Source: Solirubrobacter sp963736505
GTDB lineage: Bacteria > Actinomycetota > Thermoleophilia > Solirubrobacterales > Solirubrobacteraceae
Direction of reading: 5' to 3'
Assembly: GCA_963736505.1 (NCBI GenBank)
Contig: CAVTOZ010000007.1
Location: forward strand, 1 to 64,000
DNA length: 64,000 bases
Shown here: positions 27,645 to 36,841 of the stretch, in pieces
How the letters are laid out: each line of letters begins with the position of its first letter
Numbering within the stretch: the first letter of the stretch is position 1
Made by a program: the position numbers and the translations under genes
Notes under the pieces: model-generated
Seen by the model: the letters and a program-made list of their open reading frames with translations, nothing else
What the model was told of the DNA's origin: nothing
Databases searched by the model: none

Positions 27645-27945
27645 CAGCATCCTTCGCCGTGGTCGACGCGCGCACGTCGACGACGGCGTCGCCGCCGTCC
27701 TCGACGAGGCTGGCCGGTCCGGCGGCCGGGAGTGACAGCGCACGGGCGCGCTGGTCGGCGGTCGCCGTGCGGACCGCGGGCTCGGCGAGCACGGCGAGGC
27801 GGCTCGAGAGCCGGCCGCCGGCCGGCGGCGGCGTGCTCGCGGGCACGGCGCCGCCGGTGAGCATCGTGCCGCGCAGGCCCGCGGCCGTCGCGGGCGCGGG
27901 CGCGATCGCCGCGCCGATCGCCGCCGCTGTCGTGCGCAGGCGCAC
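27645..27945 (-). pseudogene. 5' fragment of a secreted protein gene
   Basis: ATG at 27945 starts a clear signal peptide, MRLRTTAAAIGAAIAPAPAT, then GRLSSRLAVLAEPAVRTATA, ALSLPAAGPASLVEDGG and DAVVDVRASTTAKDAG. The pattern resembles the N-terminus of secreted Thermoleophilia proteins such as S8-type peptidases. From about 27645 the sequence loses this character and runs into DNA of the nuclease side. The gene is therefore cut, probably by insertion of the mobile element or by an assembly join. Confidence 0.5.
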
Positions 27946-28025
27946 CGGCCGACGCTATCCGACACCGCCGCCGCGGGAGTCGCGATCCACCAACGTGGCG
28001 GGCCGCCGCTGGCGGCGCGGCGGCT

Positions 28026-28804
28026 TCAGTTCGCCTTCTCGGCGCGCCGCAGCCCTCGCACGCCCCACGCGCCGAACGCCAGCAGCAGCGCGACCGCCAC
28101 GCCGTAGACCAGCCCGCCGCGGAACGGGTTGCCGGAGATCAGGTCGCGCCCGCCGGTCACGATCGCGGTGAACGGATTCACCCGCGCCACCGCGTGCACC
28201 CAGCCGCCCAGCAACGCCAGCGGCACGTAGACCGGCGCCAGGAACAGCACGATGAAGACCGGCATCTGCATCAGCGGGCCGGCCTGGATCGTGCGCAGCC
28301 GCATCGCGACGCCGGCCGCCCACATCGACGCGGTCAGGTTGACGATCGAGCGCCAGCACGATCAGCCCGAACAGGTCGACGCCGTCGCCGCCGACCTGCA
28401 TGCCGGTCGACCAGCGCGACCGCGAACAGCACACCCAGACGATCGCCGCGCGGATCGAGCGCGGCGAGCGCGTAGCCGAGCGAGGATCCCGAGCCGGTTC
28501 GGCGCCGCCAGCAGAAGCCGCCGCGCGAAGCCGCTCTCGAAGTCGCGCGCGATCCCGAAGCCGGTGAAGACGCCGCCGAACGCCGCCGCCTGCAGCAGCA
28601 CGAAGACGAACTGGAACGCCGTGTAGCCGGACGGGAAGTCGAAGCCCGGGACGTTGCCGATGCTCGACAGCCCGCCGGCGAACGCGGTGAAGAAGAACAG
28701 CGGGAAGATCACGGCGGGGGAGCAGCAAGCTGCGGGTTGGTGAGTGAAGCGTCGTCGTGCTGCGCCAGGCGACCGCCGCGCGCCACGTCGCGGAAGCGCC
28801 TCAT
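28026..28804 (-). pseudogene. ABC-2 type permease 2 (DrrB-like), frameshifted
   Basis: ATG at 28804 (MRRFRDVARGGRLAQHDDAS), overlapping the previous stop as ATGA. Membrane segments: VIFPLFFFTAFAGGLSSIGN, AFQFVFVLLQAAAFGGVFTG, then after shifts near 28470 and 28350 VNLTASMWAAGVAMRLRT, MPVFIVLFLAPVYVPLALLG, ending VALLLAFGAWGVRGLRRAEK. GFGIARDFESGFARRLLLAA is the usual ABC-2 signature. It forms the membrane part of a drug or lipid exporter with the genes upstream. Confidence 0.75.
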
Positions 28805-29595
28805 GTCCGCACCAGCCGCGTCTGCAGCGCGCGCGGCGCCGAGCAGGCCGAGGACGCGCGATCAGCGCGACGCGAAGCCGAAGCCCAGCGCCAGCGCCTG
28901 CGCGTCCCAGCCGAAGATGACCAGCGAGCGCAGCGCCCTCGAACAGGTAGCGAGACCGGGTTGTAGGTGGCGATCGTGCGGAACCAGTCCTGCTGCGATC
29001 AGGGGGCGCGGCAGCGCAGCTCGAGGACAGGAACAGGAAGACGAAGAACAGCGGGAACGACGCCCTGGACGGCTTCGGCCGAGCCGGTGCGCAGCGCCGA
29101 CGAACGCGCCGAGCGCCGCGAAGCCGAGCGCGATCAGCAGCGCGAGCACGAGCAGCACGAGCACGCCGCCGACGCCCGCCTTCACGTGCAGCCCGGCGGC
29201 GAACCCGACGCGCAGGTAGATGCACGACGCCAGCAGCGCCACCGATCATCGACGCCGCCGAGCTTGCCGACCAGCAGCGCCGCGCGCTGCATCGGCGTCA
29301 GCGCCAGGCGGTTCAGGAAGCCCGGTCTCGACGTCGCGCGCGAGGCTCGATGCCGGCGTTGATCGACGCGAACAGCGCGCCCTGCATGAACGGGAACGCG
29401 ATCGCGAAGTCCAGGTAGCGAGTCGGCGGGAAGCCCGGGCAGCTGCGTCGCCGCGCTCAGGCCGCCGACGTTGATCGCCATCAGGCACAGCGGGAACAGG
29501 ATCGGCGGGATCCACCATCGCCGGCTGGCGCAGCGTCTGCAGCGACCGAGCGGCCGCGCCATCTCGCCGACCTGGCTCGCGAGCAGCCGTCTCAC
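28801..29595 (-). pseudogene. ABC-2 type permease 1 (DrrB-like), heavily frameshifted
   Basis: GTG at 29595 overlaps the ATPase stop (GTGA). VRRLLASQVGEMARRSLQ-type start, then PPILFPLCLMAINVGGLSAA, GFLNRLALTPMQRAALLVGK (ABC-2 signature), LLASCIYLRVGFAAG, GVGGVLVLLVLALLIALGFA and a C-terminal helix set near 28870-28960. It needs roughly one indel per 100-150 bp, the worst of the window, yet membrane segments and signature are preserved. Two permeases with one ATPase form the exporter. Confidence 0.7.
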
Positions 29596-30558
29596 TCGTC
29601 GGCGGCCTTCGAGCGTGTGGCCCGGTCTTCGCGAGGAAGACGTCGTCGAGCGACGGCTCGTGCAGCTGGAGGTCGGCGACGCGCAGGTCCTCGCGCGTCG
29701 AGCGCGCGCACGACCGCGGCGAGGTCCGTGCCCGTCTCGAGCCGCACGGCGGCGGCGCCGGGCGGCGCCGGCGACGCGGCGCCGAAGCGGCTCGAGCACC
29801 GCGGCGACCGCGTCGCGCTCGTCGCGGTCGACTCGGGCATCGACCTCGACCGTCGGGCGCCCGATCTCGGCCTTCAGCGCCTCCGGCGTGCCCTCGGCGA
29901 CGATCTTGCCCGGGTCGATGATCCCGACGCGGTCGGCGAGCACGTCGGCCTCCTCGAGGTACTGCGTGGTGAGGAACACGGTCACGCCCTCGTCGCGCGC
30001 GAGCCGCGCCGACCTCCTCCCACAGGTCGGCGCGGCTCTGCGGGTCGAGGCCGGTGGTCGGCTCGTCGAGGAACAGGATCGCGCGGGCGAGTGGACGAGC
30101 GCGAGCGCGAGGTCGAGCCGGCGCTTCATCCCGCCCGAGTAGCCGCCGCACCTTGCGGTCGGCGGCGTCGGTCGAGCCCGACGCGCTCGAGCAGCTCGTC
30201 GCCGCGCGCGCGCCGCTCGCGCCTGCGGGAGGCCCTGCAGCGTCGTCTGCAGGCGCAGGTGCTCGCGCCCGGTGAGCAGCGGGTCGAGCGCCGCCTCCTG
30301 CAGCGCGGCGCCGATCGCCGCGCGCACCGGCGGGCCCGTCGCGGACGATGTCGTGCCCGGCCACGCGCGCGCGTGCCGGCGGTGGGCGGCAGCAGCGTGG
30401 TCAGCATCAGCACGGTCGTCGACTTGCCGGCGCCGTTGGGGCCGAGGAAGCCGTAGATCTCGCCCGGGCTCGACCGTCAGCTCGATCCCGTCGACCGCGC
30501 GCGGCCCGTTCTTGAACTCGCGCACGAGCCCATCGACCTCGATCCCGTTGTTCGGCAC
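29592..30558 (-). pseudogene. ABC transporter ATP-binding protein (DrrA-like), frameshifted
   Basis: ATG at 30558: MPNNGIEVDGLVREFKNGPR. Blocks in order: Walker A region near 30420-30450 (GPNGAGKSTT with one base shift), Q-loop region, the ABC signature YSGGMKRRLDLALALVHSPA near 30110 and Walker B ILFLDEPTTGLDPQSRADLW near 30050, then FLTTQYLEEADVLADRVGII and the C-terminal GTPEALKAEIGRPTVEVDAR. About 315 residues. Several single-base indels break it. Daunorubicin-resistance-type exporters of this plan move hydrophobic compounds out of the cell. Confidence 0.8.
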
Positions 30559-30585
30559 GTTGGGACCGTAGTCAGGCGGGGCCGC

Positions 30586-31226
30586 CTACGCCAGCCTCCA
30601 GAAGTCCCCGCGCATCCCATGCGCCTCCAGCAGCGCCTGGTTGCGCTCGCGCGTGTGCGGCTGCCAGCCGGGTTCGAGTCTGTCGCCGTACCACGGCTGC
30701 GCGAGCGCCCACAGCGGCTCGAGCTCCACGATCCGCCCTCCGGGCACGTCGACGTGGTCGCGGCTGCAGTACGGGCGGATGTGCGTGCAGGTGTCCACGA
30801 CGTCGTCCCACCACCGCGCGGCGGGGCGCGGGAGGCGGACGAGGAGGTCGGCGTCTGGCGGCTCGGTCGGCGAGGCCGAGTAGCGCAGCTCGCGCCCGCA
30901 GCCGCGGCAGGCGGTGAGGATCTCGAGCCGCCGCTTCAGCACGGCCACATTCCCGAAGCTTTCCCATGCGCAGCCGCCCCACCAGAAGCGGTCGCCGTCG
31001 CGCACGACGAAGCCCATCGGCCACGCGGAGAACGGGGGCGCCATGCGGATCGCGTCCCCGGCGCGCGTGAGCACCAGCGCGTGCGCGTCGTGCAGCGCGG
31101 CGCTCACCGCCTGCGGCGGCAGCTCCAGCGCCGCCGCCAGCTCGGTCGGCGACGGCGGCGCCCCTCGCGCGCGAACGTCTCGTAGACGAGCGTGCGGACG
31201 GCGGGCAGCGGCGGCGCGAGCGTCAT
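30586..31226 (-). CDS. alkylmercury lyase (MerB)-like protein (frameshifted)
   Basis: ATG at 31226 overlaps the VOC stop (ATGA). An N-terminal winged helix (LPAVRTLVYETFAREG, then after a shift near 31165 SPTELAAALELPPQAVSAAL) precedes the MerB-like domain: AIRMAPPFSAWPMGFVVRDG, WWGGCAWESFGNVAVLKRRL, VDTCTHIRPYCSRDHVDVPG and ALAQPWYGDRLEPGWQ. Two Cys positions match the MerB pair. The residue three after the first Cys is Glu where canonical MerB has Asp. It may cleave C-Hg bonds or be a related enzyme of unknown substrate. Confidence 0.6.
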
Positions 31227-31924
31227 CCGTGGTGGCGGACGATCTCGATGTTGTTGCCGTCGGGGTCCAGCACGAACGCGGCGTAGCCGTGGCGGCGCGG
31301 GCCCGGAGCGCCGTTGTCGCGGCCGCCGGCGCCGAGCGCGGCGGCGTGGAACCCGTCGACGGCGGCGTCGTCGGACGCGGCGAACGCGATATGCACGCGC
31401 TCGGTCGGCTCGTCGCCGGCCAGCGCGGAGAACGAGGTGGCGCCCGAGACGAATTGCGCGCGTTCGGGCAGGTCGTGGTCGAGCGCGAAGCCGGTGAACG
31501 GCGCGATCGCCGCGTAGAACGCGCGCGTGGCGGCGAGGTCGGCGACGCGGAACCACAAGTGGTCGACGCCGGTCGCCACCTCGTCCATGTAGACCGCCTC
31601 GACGCTGTTGCCGTCGGGGTCGAGCAGGAAGCCGCCGTAATAGTCGGGGCCGTACTCGGAGCGCGGGCCGGGGTCGCCGTCGCTGCGGTAGCCGGCCTCG
31701 ACGCCGGCGCGATGGAAGGCGTCGACGGTCGCGTGGTCGGGGGCGCCGAAGCCGACGTGCAGCCGCCGGGTCACGAAGTCGCCGCCGAGGATGAGGTACT
31801 CGCCCCAGCCGACGATGGCCTCGGAGTCGAACGAGCGGCCGATGCCGAGGACCGCCAGCACGGCGTCGTAGAAGCGCGCGGACGCCTCACGGTCGGACGC
31901 GCGGATCGCCACGTGATCGAACAT
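31223..31924 (-). CDS. two-domain VOC (glyoxalase-fold) protein
   Basis: 233 residues, two vicinal-oxygen-chelate modules: MFDHVAIRASDREASARFYD ... FLLDPDGNSVEAVY and VDHLWFRVADLAATRAFYAA ... FVLDPDGNNIEIVRHH. Each ends in the DPDGNxxE motif with a metal-ligand-type Glu, and each has a His near its start. Substrate not predictable. It is coupled to the MerB-like gene by a 4-nt overlap, so the pair may share a detoxification role. Frame intact. Confidence 0.8.
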   Translation of the reverse strand: MFDHVAIRASDREASARFYDAVLAVLGIGRSFDSEAIVGWGEYLILGGDFVTRRLHVGFGAPDHATVDAFHRAGVEAGYRSDGDPGPRSEYGPDYYGGFLLDPDGNSVEAVYMDEVATGVDHLWFRVADLAATRAFYAAIAPFTGFALDHDLPERAQFVSGATSFSALAGDEPTERVHIAFAASDDAAVDGFHAAALGAGGRDNGAPGPRRHGYAAFVLDPDGNNIEIVRHHG

Positions 31925-32052
31925 CGGCTCGACTATTCCAGGTCGCCCTCGCGCCCGGCGCGCAGCGGTCGCCGCGTCGGTACGTTGGTGCGTCGGTGTG
32001 TCGGGACCCGTGGCCGTCGGCGCCCGGCGCCGGCGTCCGCGCGCGCATCGTC

Positions 32053-32058
32053 TAGCTT
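32053..32058 (+). promoter_or_regulatory. -10 box of a leaderless promoter
   Basis: TAGCTT, 7 nt before the ATG of the LtrA-like gene at 32066, with no Shine-Dalgarno between. Confidence 0.45.
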
Positions 32059-32065
32059 GCCGCGC

Positions 32066-33220
32066 ATGGCCGCCCTGCTCCGCCCTCCGCGCCTGCGCAA
32101 CCTGCCGGCCGCGGACGAGGAAGCCGGCCGAGCGCCACGCGTCGTGGCTGGAGCTCTTCTTCGACCTCGTGTTCGTGGTCGCGATCACCGAGCTCTCGCG
32201 CCGGCTTCGTGGTGGATCACTCGCTCGGCGGCTCGCGATCTTCGGCGCGCTGTTCCTGCCCGTGTTCATCGCGTGGCAGGGGTTCACGTTCCACGCCGAC
32301 CGCTTCGACACCGATGACGTCCTGTTCCGCGGCGTGATCTTGGCTGCGATGCTGGCGGTGGCGGCGCTGGCGGTGCAGATCCCGGACGTCGCGTCGGGCC
32401 GGCGCGACGCGGGCTTCGTGCTGGCGTACGTCGCGCTGCGCGGCCTCCTGATCGGTCTCTACACGCGCGCCTGGCGGTGGGTGCGCGAGGCACGCCCGCT
32501 GGTCGGGCGCTACATCGCCGGCTACTCGGCCGGCGCGGCGCTGTGGCTGCTGTCGCTGCTCGTGCCGACGCCGGCGCGCCACGTGCTGTGGGCGCCGGGC
32601 TGGCGATCGAGTTCTCGATGCCGGTGCTCGCCCAGCGCCTGCACGCGCGGCTGCCGGTCGACGTGTCGCACGTGCCGGAGCGCTTCGCGCTGTTCACGCT
32701 GATCGTGCTGGGGGAGTCGATCGCCGCCGTCGCGCTGGGGACGGCCGACACGAACTGGCGGATCGCCTCCGCATCGTGCGCCGTGCTCGGGTTCTTCGGC
32801 GCGGCCGGGCTGTGGTGGATCTACTTCGACCGTGGCGCGGCGGCAGGCCTCGACTCGACCGGGTCGATGCAGGTCTACGTGCGCATCCACATCCCGCTGC
32901 TCGCGGCCTTGACGGCGTTCGGCGCGGGCGTGCGGCTGCTAATCGAGGGGAGCGGCGACGCGGGCGCGCGCTGGGCGTTCTGCGGCGGCGCGGCGCTGTA
33001 CCTGGTCTGCCTGACGGTCGCGCAACGGCTCACGACGGCCGGCGTGCCGTCCGCGCGCGCCCGCGCCGCGGCGGCCGTGGCGCTTGCCGCGCTCGCCGTG
33101 GCGGCGCCGTCGCCGGTGCCCGTCGCGGGTGCCGGCGCCGCGGTGCTGGCCGCTCTCGTCGGCTTTGAGGTGCGCGCACCATTGCGGGACTCGCAGGCGA
33201 GCGGGACGCTCACGCCATGA
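32066..33220 (+). CDS. low temperature requirement protein A (LtrA) family (frameshifted)
   Basis: MAALLRPPRLRNLPAADEE, then after a one-base shift near 32125 the family signature HASWLELFFDLVFVVAITEL. About ten membrane helices follow, with a second shift near 32605 (VLWAP to GLAIEFSMPVLAQRLHARLP) and the motif VPERFALFTLIVLGESIAAV, typical of PF06772. About 384 residues. LtrA was named in Listeria; the biochemical role is unknown. The stop overlaps the next ATG (ATGA). Confidence 0.85.
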
Positions 33221-33741
33221 GCGAGATGTACGTGTTGGCCGCGTCCTACGACGACGTCGAGGCCGCGCGGGCGGACTTCAAGGGAATCGTCGCCGCCCAC
33301 CGCCACGTCGGCTCCACGCACGACTTCGACGCGATCGTGCTGACGCGCGACGAGGCGGGCAACGTCGAGGTCGCCGAGCGCGACGACGAGCAGACCAAGC
33401 ACCGGACGGGCTCGGGCTTCGGCTGGGGCCTCGCGTTCGGCGCGGCCGTGGCGCTGTTCCCGCCTGTCGGGATCGTCGGCGCGCTGGCCGTCGGTGGAGG
33501 CGCGGGAGCGGCGCTGGGCGCCGTCGCGGGTCATGCCGCGCGGGCCTTGTCACGCGACGATCTCAAGGCGCTTGGCGAGGTGCTGGACCGCGGGTCTGCA
33601 GGGCTCGTCGTCGTGTACGGGCCGGACATGGCGGACCGGGTCGCGACGTCGGCCGAGCGCGCGACGAGCAAGGTCCGGCGCAGCACCAGCGTCGCCACCG
33701 AGCAGCTGGCCGCGGAGCTGGCCGCGGTGGAGGGCCGCTAG
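33217..33741 (+). CDS. DUF1269 family membrane-associated protein
   Basis: 174 residues. An N-terminal ferredoxin-like part (MYVLAASYDDVEAARADFKG, DFDAIVLTRDEAGNVEV) precedes a Gly/Ala-rich hydrophobic hairpin (GWGLAFGAAVALFPPVGIVG, ALAVGGGAGAALGAVAGHAA) and LSRDDLKALGEVLDRGSAGL, the DUF1269 order. Function unknown, often linked to stress genes. Coupled to LtrA. Its stop codon shares the CTAG with the stop of the convergent gene. Confidence 0.85.
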   Translation: MSEMYVLAASYDDVEAARADFKGIVAAHRHVGSTHDFDAIVLTRDEAGNVEVAERDDEQTKHRTGSGFGWGLAFGAAVALFPPVGIVGALAVGGGAGAALGAVAGHAARALSRDDLKALGEVLDRGSAGLVVVYGPDMADRVATSAERATSKVRRSTSVATEQLAAELAAVEGR

Positions 33742-34545
33742 CGCCGGCGCGCCGTGTAGCGCTGCCCGCCCGGACGATCACGGTCCGGTGCTGACCTCGT
33801 CGCGCACGCTGACGACGCCGCGCGTCACGCGCGTGAGCGTGCTGGTCCACGAGTCCTGGACGAGCCACTTGGTGCCGCGCACGGTGGCGGCGCTGTACTG
33901 GCCGCGAGTGGGGAACGCGCCCGAGCCGTCGCCCCACAGCTTGCGCGACTTCGGCTTCCTGGCCGCGACGGCCGCGTGTCCGGCGCGCGCGCAGCCCAGC
34001 TTCTCGGTCAGCGTCAGCGTCGTGAGCGGCTTTGAGCCCTTGGTCTGCGTGAGCGTGAAGAGGCTCTCGAAGAAGTCGGTCGAGGCCGTCCTGCCCTTGC
34101 CCTGGGCGGCGGTGATGGTCACGCGCCCCGCGCGCGTGTCGATCGAGGTGCCGATCAGGATCTGCGCGCCCGCCGTCAGCGCACGTAGACCTTGCTGCCG
34201 GGCCGCTTGCAGCTTCACGGTTCCGGACACCGGGACGACGTTGACCGTCCTGCCCGCGACCGGCGGGGGGAGCGGGGTCGGCGCCGGCGGGCGGGCGGCG
34301 CCGGCGGCGCGGGATCGAGCAGCGCGCTGAAGGTGTCGTTCGTGAACTCGGACACCGCCAGGTCCGGCCGCCCGTCGCCGTCGAAGTCGGCGGCCGCGAT
34401 GCCGTTGACGGCGCCGGTCACGGGGATCGGCGTGAGGCGGGTGAACCCGCCGCCCGCGTTGCGGTGCAGGACGTCGACGGCGTCGCTGTTGGCCGCCACC
34501 GCGAGGTCGTTGCGGCCGGGAGGCAAGCGCTGCCCGCCGCCCGCC
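33738..34545 (-). pseudogene. 3' part of an FG-GAP/VCBS-repeat surface protein
   Basis: The segment matches the C-terminal half of the intact gene at 45207-46919: last FG-GAP unit (DFDGDGRPDLAV), Pro-rich linker, then SGTVKL, TRAGRVTITAAQGKGRTAST, DFFESLFTLTQTKGSKPLTT, KPKSRKLWGDGSGAF and YSAATVRGTKWLVQDSWTST. With a shift near 33785 it ends RTVIVRAGQRYTARRR at 33738. Signal peptide and the first repeats are missing; similarity stops at about 34545, where an unrelated half-gene begins. Confidence 0.7.
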
Positions 34546-34895
34546 GCCGTTGGCGCGAGAGCCTGCTGGCCGGCGAGTTGCGCCTACACCGACCGCACCG
34601 TCACCGACTCCGCCGAGATCGAGCGCCAGGCGAGCGCCGCGCGCGAGCGCGGGTACGCGATCGAGGACGGCGAGTACCAGCCAGGCGTCCGCGGCATCGC
34701 CGCCCCAGTCCATGACCGCTACGGCGCTGCGGTCGCCGCGCTCGCGATCAGCGCTGCCGGCGACCTTGACGATGTCGAGCTCGTCGCGGGCGACCTCCTC
34801 GAGGCTGCCGTCGCGGTGAGCGCCGCGATCGCGGCATACACGCCGCCGCAGCGCCGCGCTCCCGCACCGTCAGGCGATAGCCGTAACGGACGAGC
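34545..34895 (+). pseudogene. 3' part of an IclR-type regulator gene
   Basis: Reads ESLLAGEL then, after one shift, YTDRTVTDSAEIERQASAAR, ERGYAIEDGEYQPGVRGIAA and PVHDRYGAAVAALAISAA: the C-terminal effector-binding domain of IclR regulators (typically YT..T.TD ... RGYA.D..E...G...IA.PV.D..G..VAAL..S). The winged-helix half is absent. The fragment starts where the FG-GAP fragment ends, so both lost their 5' parts at one junction. Confidence 0.65.
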
Positions 34896-35031
34896 GCGCG
34901 GCGCGGCCGCCGCGGGCGCGCGCAGGTCGCTCCGACCATGCGCCGATCACGGGCGCCGTCAACCCCTGACGGGTTCCCCTCCGCTGCTCTCGATGACCGC
35001 GCGCCTCAAGGACCGGCGCGCTCGGGCGCCA

Positions 35032-35486
35032 TGAACGCGCACCCGCACGACCACGACGGCCAGCCCGGGACTCGTCTACATCCTGCACTTCAGCGGCCCT
35101 ACCACCACGCCCGCCACTACATCGGGTGGGCCCGCGACGTCGAGGCCCGCGTCGCCGAGCACCGCGCCGGCGCTGGCTCGCCCTTGATCCGTGCCGCACT
35201 GGCCGCCGGCGTGCGCGTTGAGCTGGCCGCCACCATGCCCGGCTCGCGCTTCCTCGAGCGACGCCTGGAGCGCTGGCACAAGACCGGCCAGTTCTGCCCG
35301 CGCTGCCGCGCCGCCCGAGGCGGCAAAGGCTCGCTGACCGGCTGGCACGCCCGAATCGCTGTCAAGCGCGCCAACGCGCCAACTCCACGCCGGCCAGCTC
35401 GCGATGCGATGCACCACTTCGCTGACGGGCTGAAACCGCGGCATAGAGCCAAAACCGGCCAACCCGGTTTGAGACAATGTGGGTGA
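35032..35486 (+). CDS. GIY-YIG-like endonuclease domain protein (frameshifted)
   Basis: ATG at 35032 (MNAHPHDHDGQ). With a one-base shift near 35078 it reads PGLVYILHFSGPYHHARHYI then GWARDVEARVAEHRAGAGSP, LIRAALAAGVRVELAATMPG and RFLERRLERWHKTGQFCPRC. The YI-(x)-HYIGWA-R-EHR pattern is the GIY-YIG core. A C-terminal CPxC hint and basic tail follow. I recall such small endonuclease-like proteins in actinobacterial elements. It opens the second mobile module. Confidence 0.65.
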
Positions 35487-35508
35487 GCCCGGGCTCTCAT
35501 TCTCACCC
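35481..35508 (+). terminator. hairpin at the end of the GIY-YIG gene
   Basis: GGGTGAG ... CTCACCC (7 bp) enclosing CCCGGG, beginning at the stop codon. Just upstream AAACCGG-CCAAC-CCGGTTT is a second small stem. Confidence 0.4.
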
Positions 35509-35549
35509 AACCGCCTCCCCTCCGGAGTCCGTCAGAAGGGAGCCCACCC

Positions 35550-35830
35550 ATGATGGCGATCGACGACCTGCTCGACCGCGGCCGCGACGCCGCCGGCGCC
35601 GCGACGAAGCGCCAACGAGCTCGCCGCCGTGCTGAAGGCGCTCGAAGGCCTCGCCGGCGTCGACATGCTCGACGCGACACAGAAGCGCGAGCTCGCTCGC
35701 CTGCGCGACCGCCCGCGCCCCAGCGCACGAGCTCGCCGACGCGCCGCGTCGGCACCGTCGTCGGCGAGCTCGTAGGCACCGCGCCCTCGGGCCGAACCGG
35801 CACCCCGGTCGGCACGACGCGGTGCCCCGG
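35550..35830 (+). CDS. small hypothetical protein (frameshifted)
   Basis: ATG at 35550 (MMAIDDLLDRGRDAAGAATK) with AGAAGGGAG upstream; after a one-base shift near 35612 it continues ANELAAVLKALEGLAGVDML then DATQKRELARLRDRP. A helical, charged small protein of a kind frequent in phage-like modules. The end is unclear because more shifts follow. No family recognised. Confidence 0.4.
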
Positions 35831-35980
35831 TCATCCAACACCGTGGGGGGCGAGAGCCGCGTCAACACGCCCGCCGTGAATCCGGTTGACGAGGCGGCTC
35901 CGCCGCCAGCTGTTCGACTGCCCTGCAGGGCTCGAGCGGCGCTCCGGCGTCGCCGCAGCGCGCGGTACGGCCGAGCTAGT

Positions 35981-36146
35981 CCCCTGCGGGGAAACAGCAC
36001 CCTCCCCCGGAAGGTGCGCGTGAGTGTCGCGGACGTGCTCGCTTCCTCAAGGGACACCGCTGCGCGGCGGCCTGCGGCCGGCCCTGACGGGCTGCCCTTG
36101 AGTCGCTGCGCGCGCCCGCACGGCTGGCTTTCACCTTCCGGGGGAG
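35981..36146. repeat. nested inverted repeats in a non-coding gap
   Basis: Outer arms CTCCCCCGGAAGGTG (36002-36016) and CACCTTCCGGGGGAG (36132-36146) are perfect complements over 15 nt. Inside lie CTCAAGGG (36046-36053) and CCCTTGAG (36095-36102), with GC-rich self-complementary sequence between. A separate CCCC-TGC-GGGG hairpin is at 35981-35991. The gap 35831-36219 shows no convincing gene. It could be a structured RNA, a replication or transfer origin, or an attenuator for the sigma-like gene. Confidence 0.55.
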
Positions 36147-36219
36147 GAACGGTGACTCAACACAGCCGCCCCGCCCCCGTGAAGGCCCGGACACCACCGA
36201 GCCCCAGGAGGCCCAGGCC

Positions 36220-36841
36220 GTGACCAGCAGCACCCGAGCGCCGCGACGAAATCGCCGCGTTCTTCGCCGCTAACGCCACCGACTGCACCGCAGCGTCGCG
36301 CCGCCGCGCTCGCGCCCCGAAGAGTCGATCGAGGACGCCTGCCAGACCGCGTGGGCGATCTTGCTGCGCCGCCCCGACGATCAGGCTCGACGACGGCGCG
36401 ACTCATGGCTCGTCGTCGTTGCCGTCGCGAAGCCCGCGCGGCTGCGCGTCCGCCGCCGCGAAGAGCCGACCGGGGCCTTCCAGGCCGCGTCGTCCACGAC
36501 GACGAGCGCTGCCGAGCCCGCGCACCCCGACGACCGCGACGTTGTCGAGCAGCGTGCGCTCGACGCGCATCCTGCACGCCGAGCGCGTCGCCGCGATGCA
36601 GGACGCTCAAGCCGCGCGAGCGCGAGGCGCTGTATCTCAAGGGCGCTCGGCTACAGCTACAAGGAGATCCAGGCCATCACCGCGGCCAGCTACACCGCTG
36701 TGAACCGCCGCATCACCGAGGGCCGCGCCCGCATGCGTCAGCGCGTCGAGCAGCGCCGCGAGGAGGCCGCCACGCCGCGGGACGGCCGCGACGCTGGCGA
36801 AGGGGGCGAACCGCCCTGCGAGGCGACTACATCCCTCATGA
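36220..36841 (+). CDS. ECF-like sigma factor paralogue (frameshifted)
   Basis: GTG at 36220 (VTSSTRAPRR) behind CAGGAGG. Frames must be joined at about 36250, 36390, 36550 and 36640: IAAFFAANATDCTAA, EESIEDACQTAWAILLRRPD (region 2), LKPREREALYLK and ALGYSYKEIQAITAASYTAV then NRRITEGRARMRQRVEQ (region 4). A last shift gives TLAKGANRPARRLHPS and a TGA overlapping the next ATG. It is paralogous to 4226-4762, sharing the SYTAVNRRxTEGR core. Confidence 0.7.
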
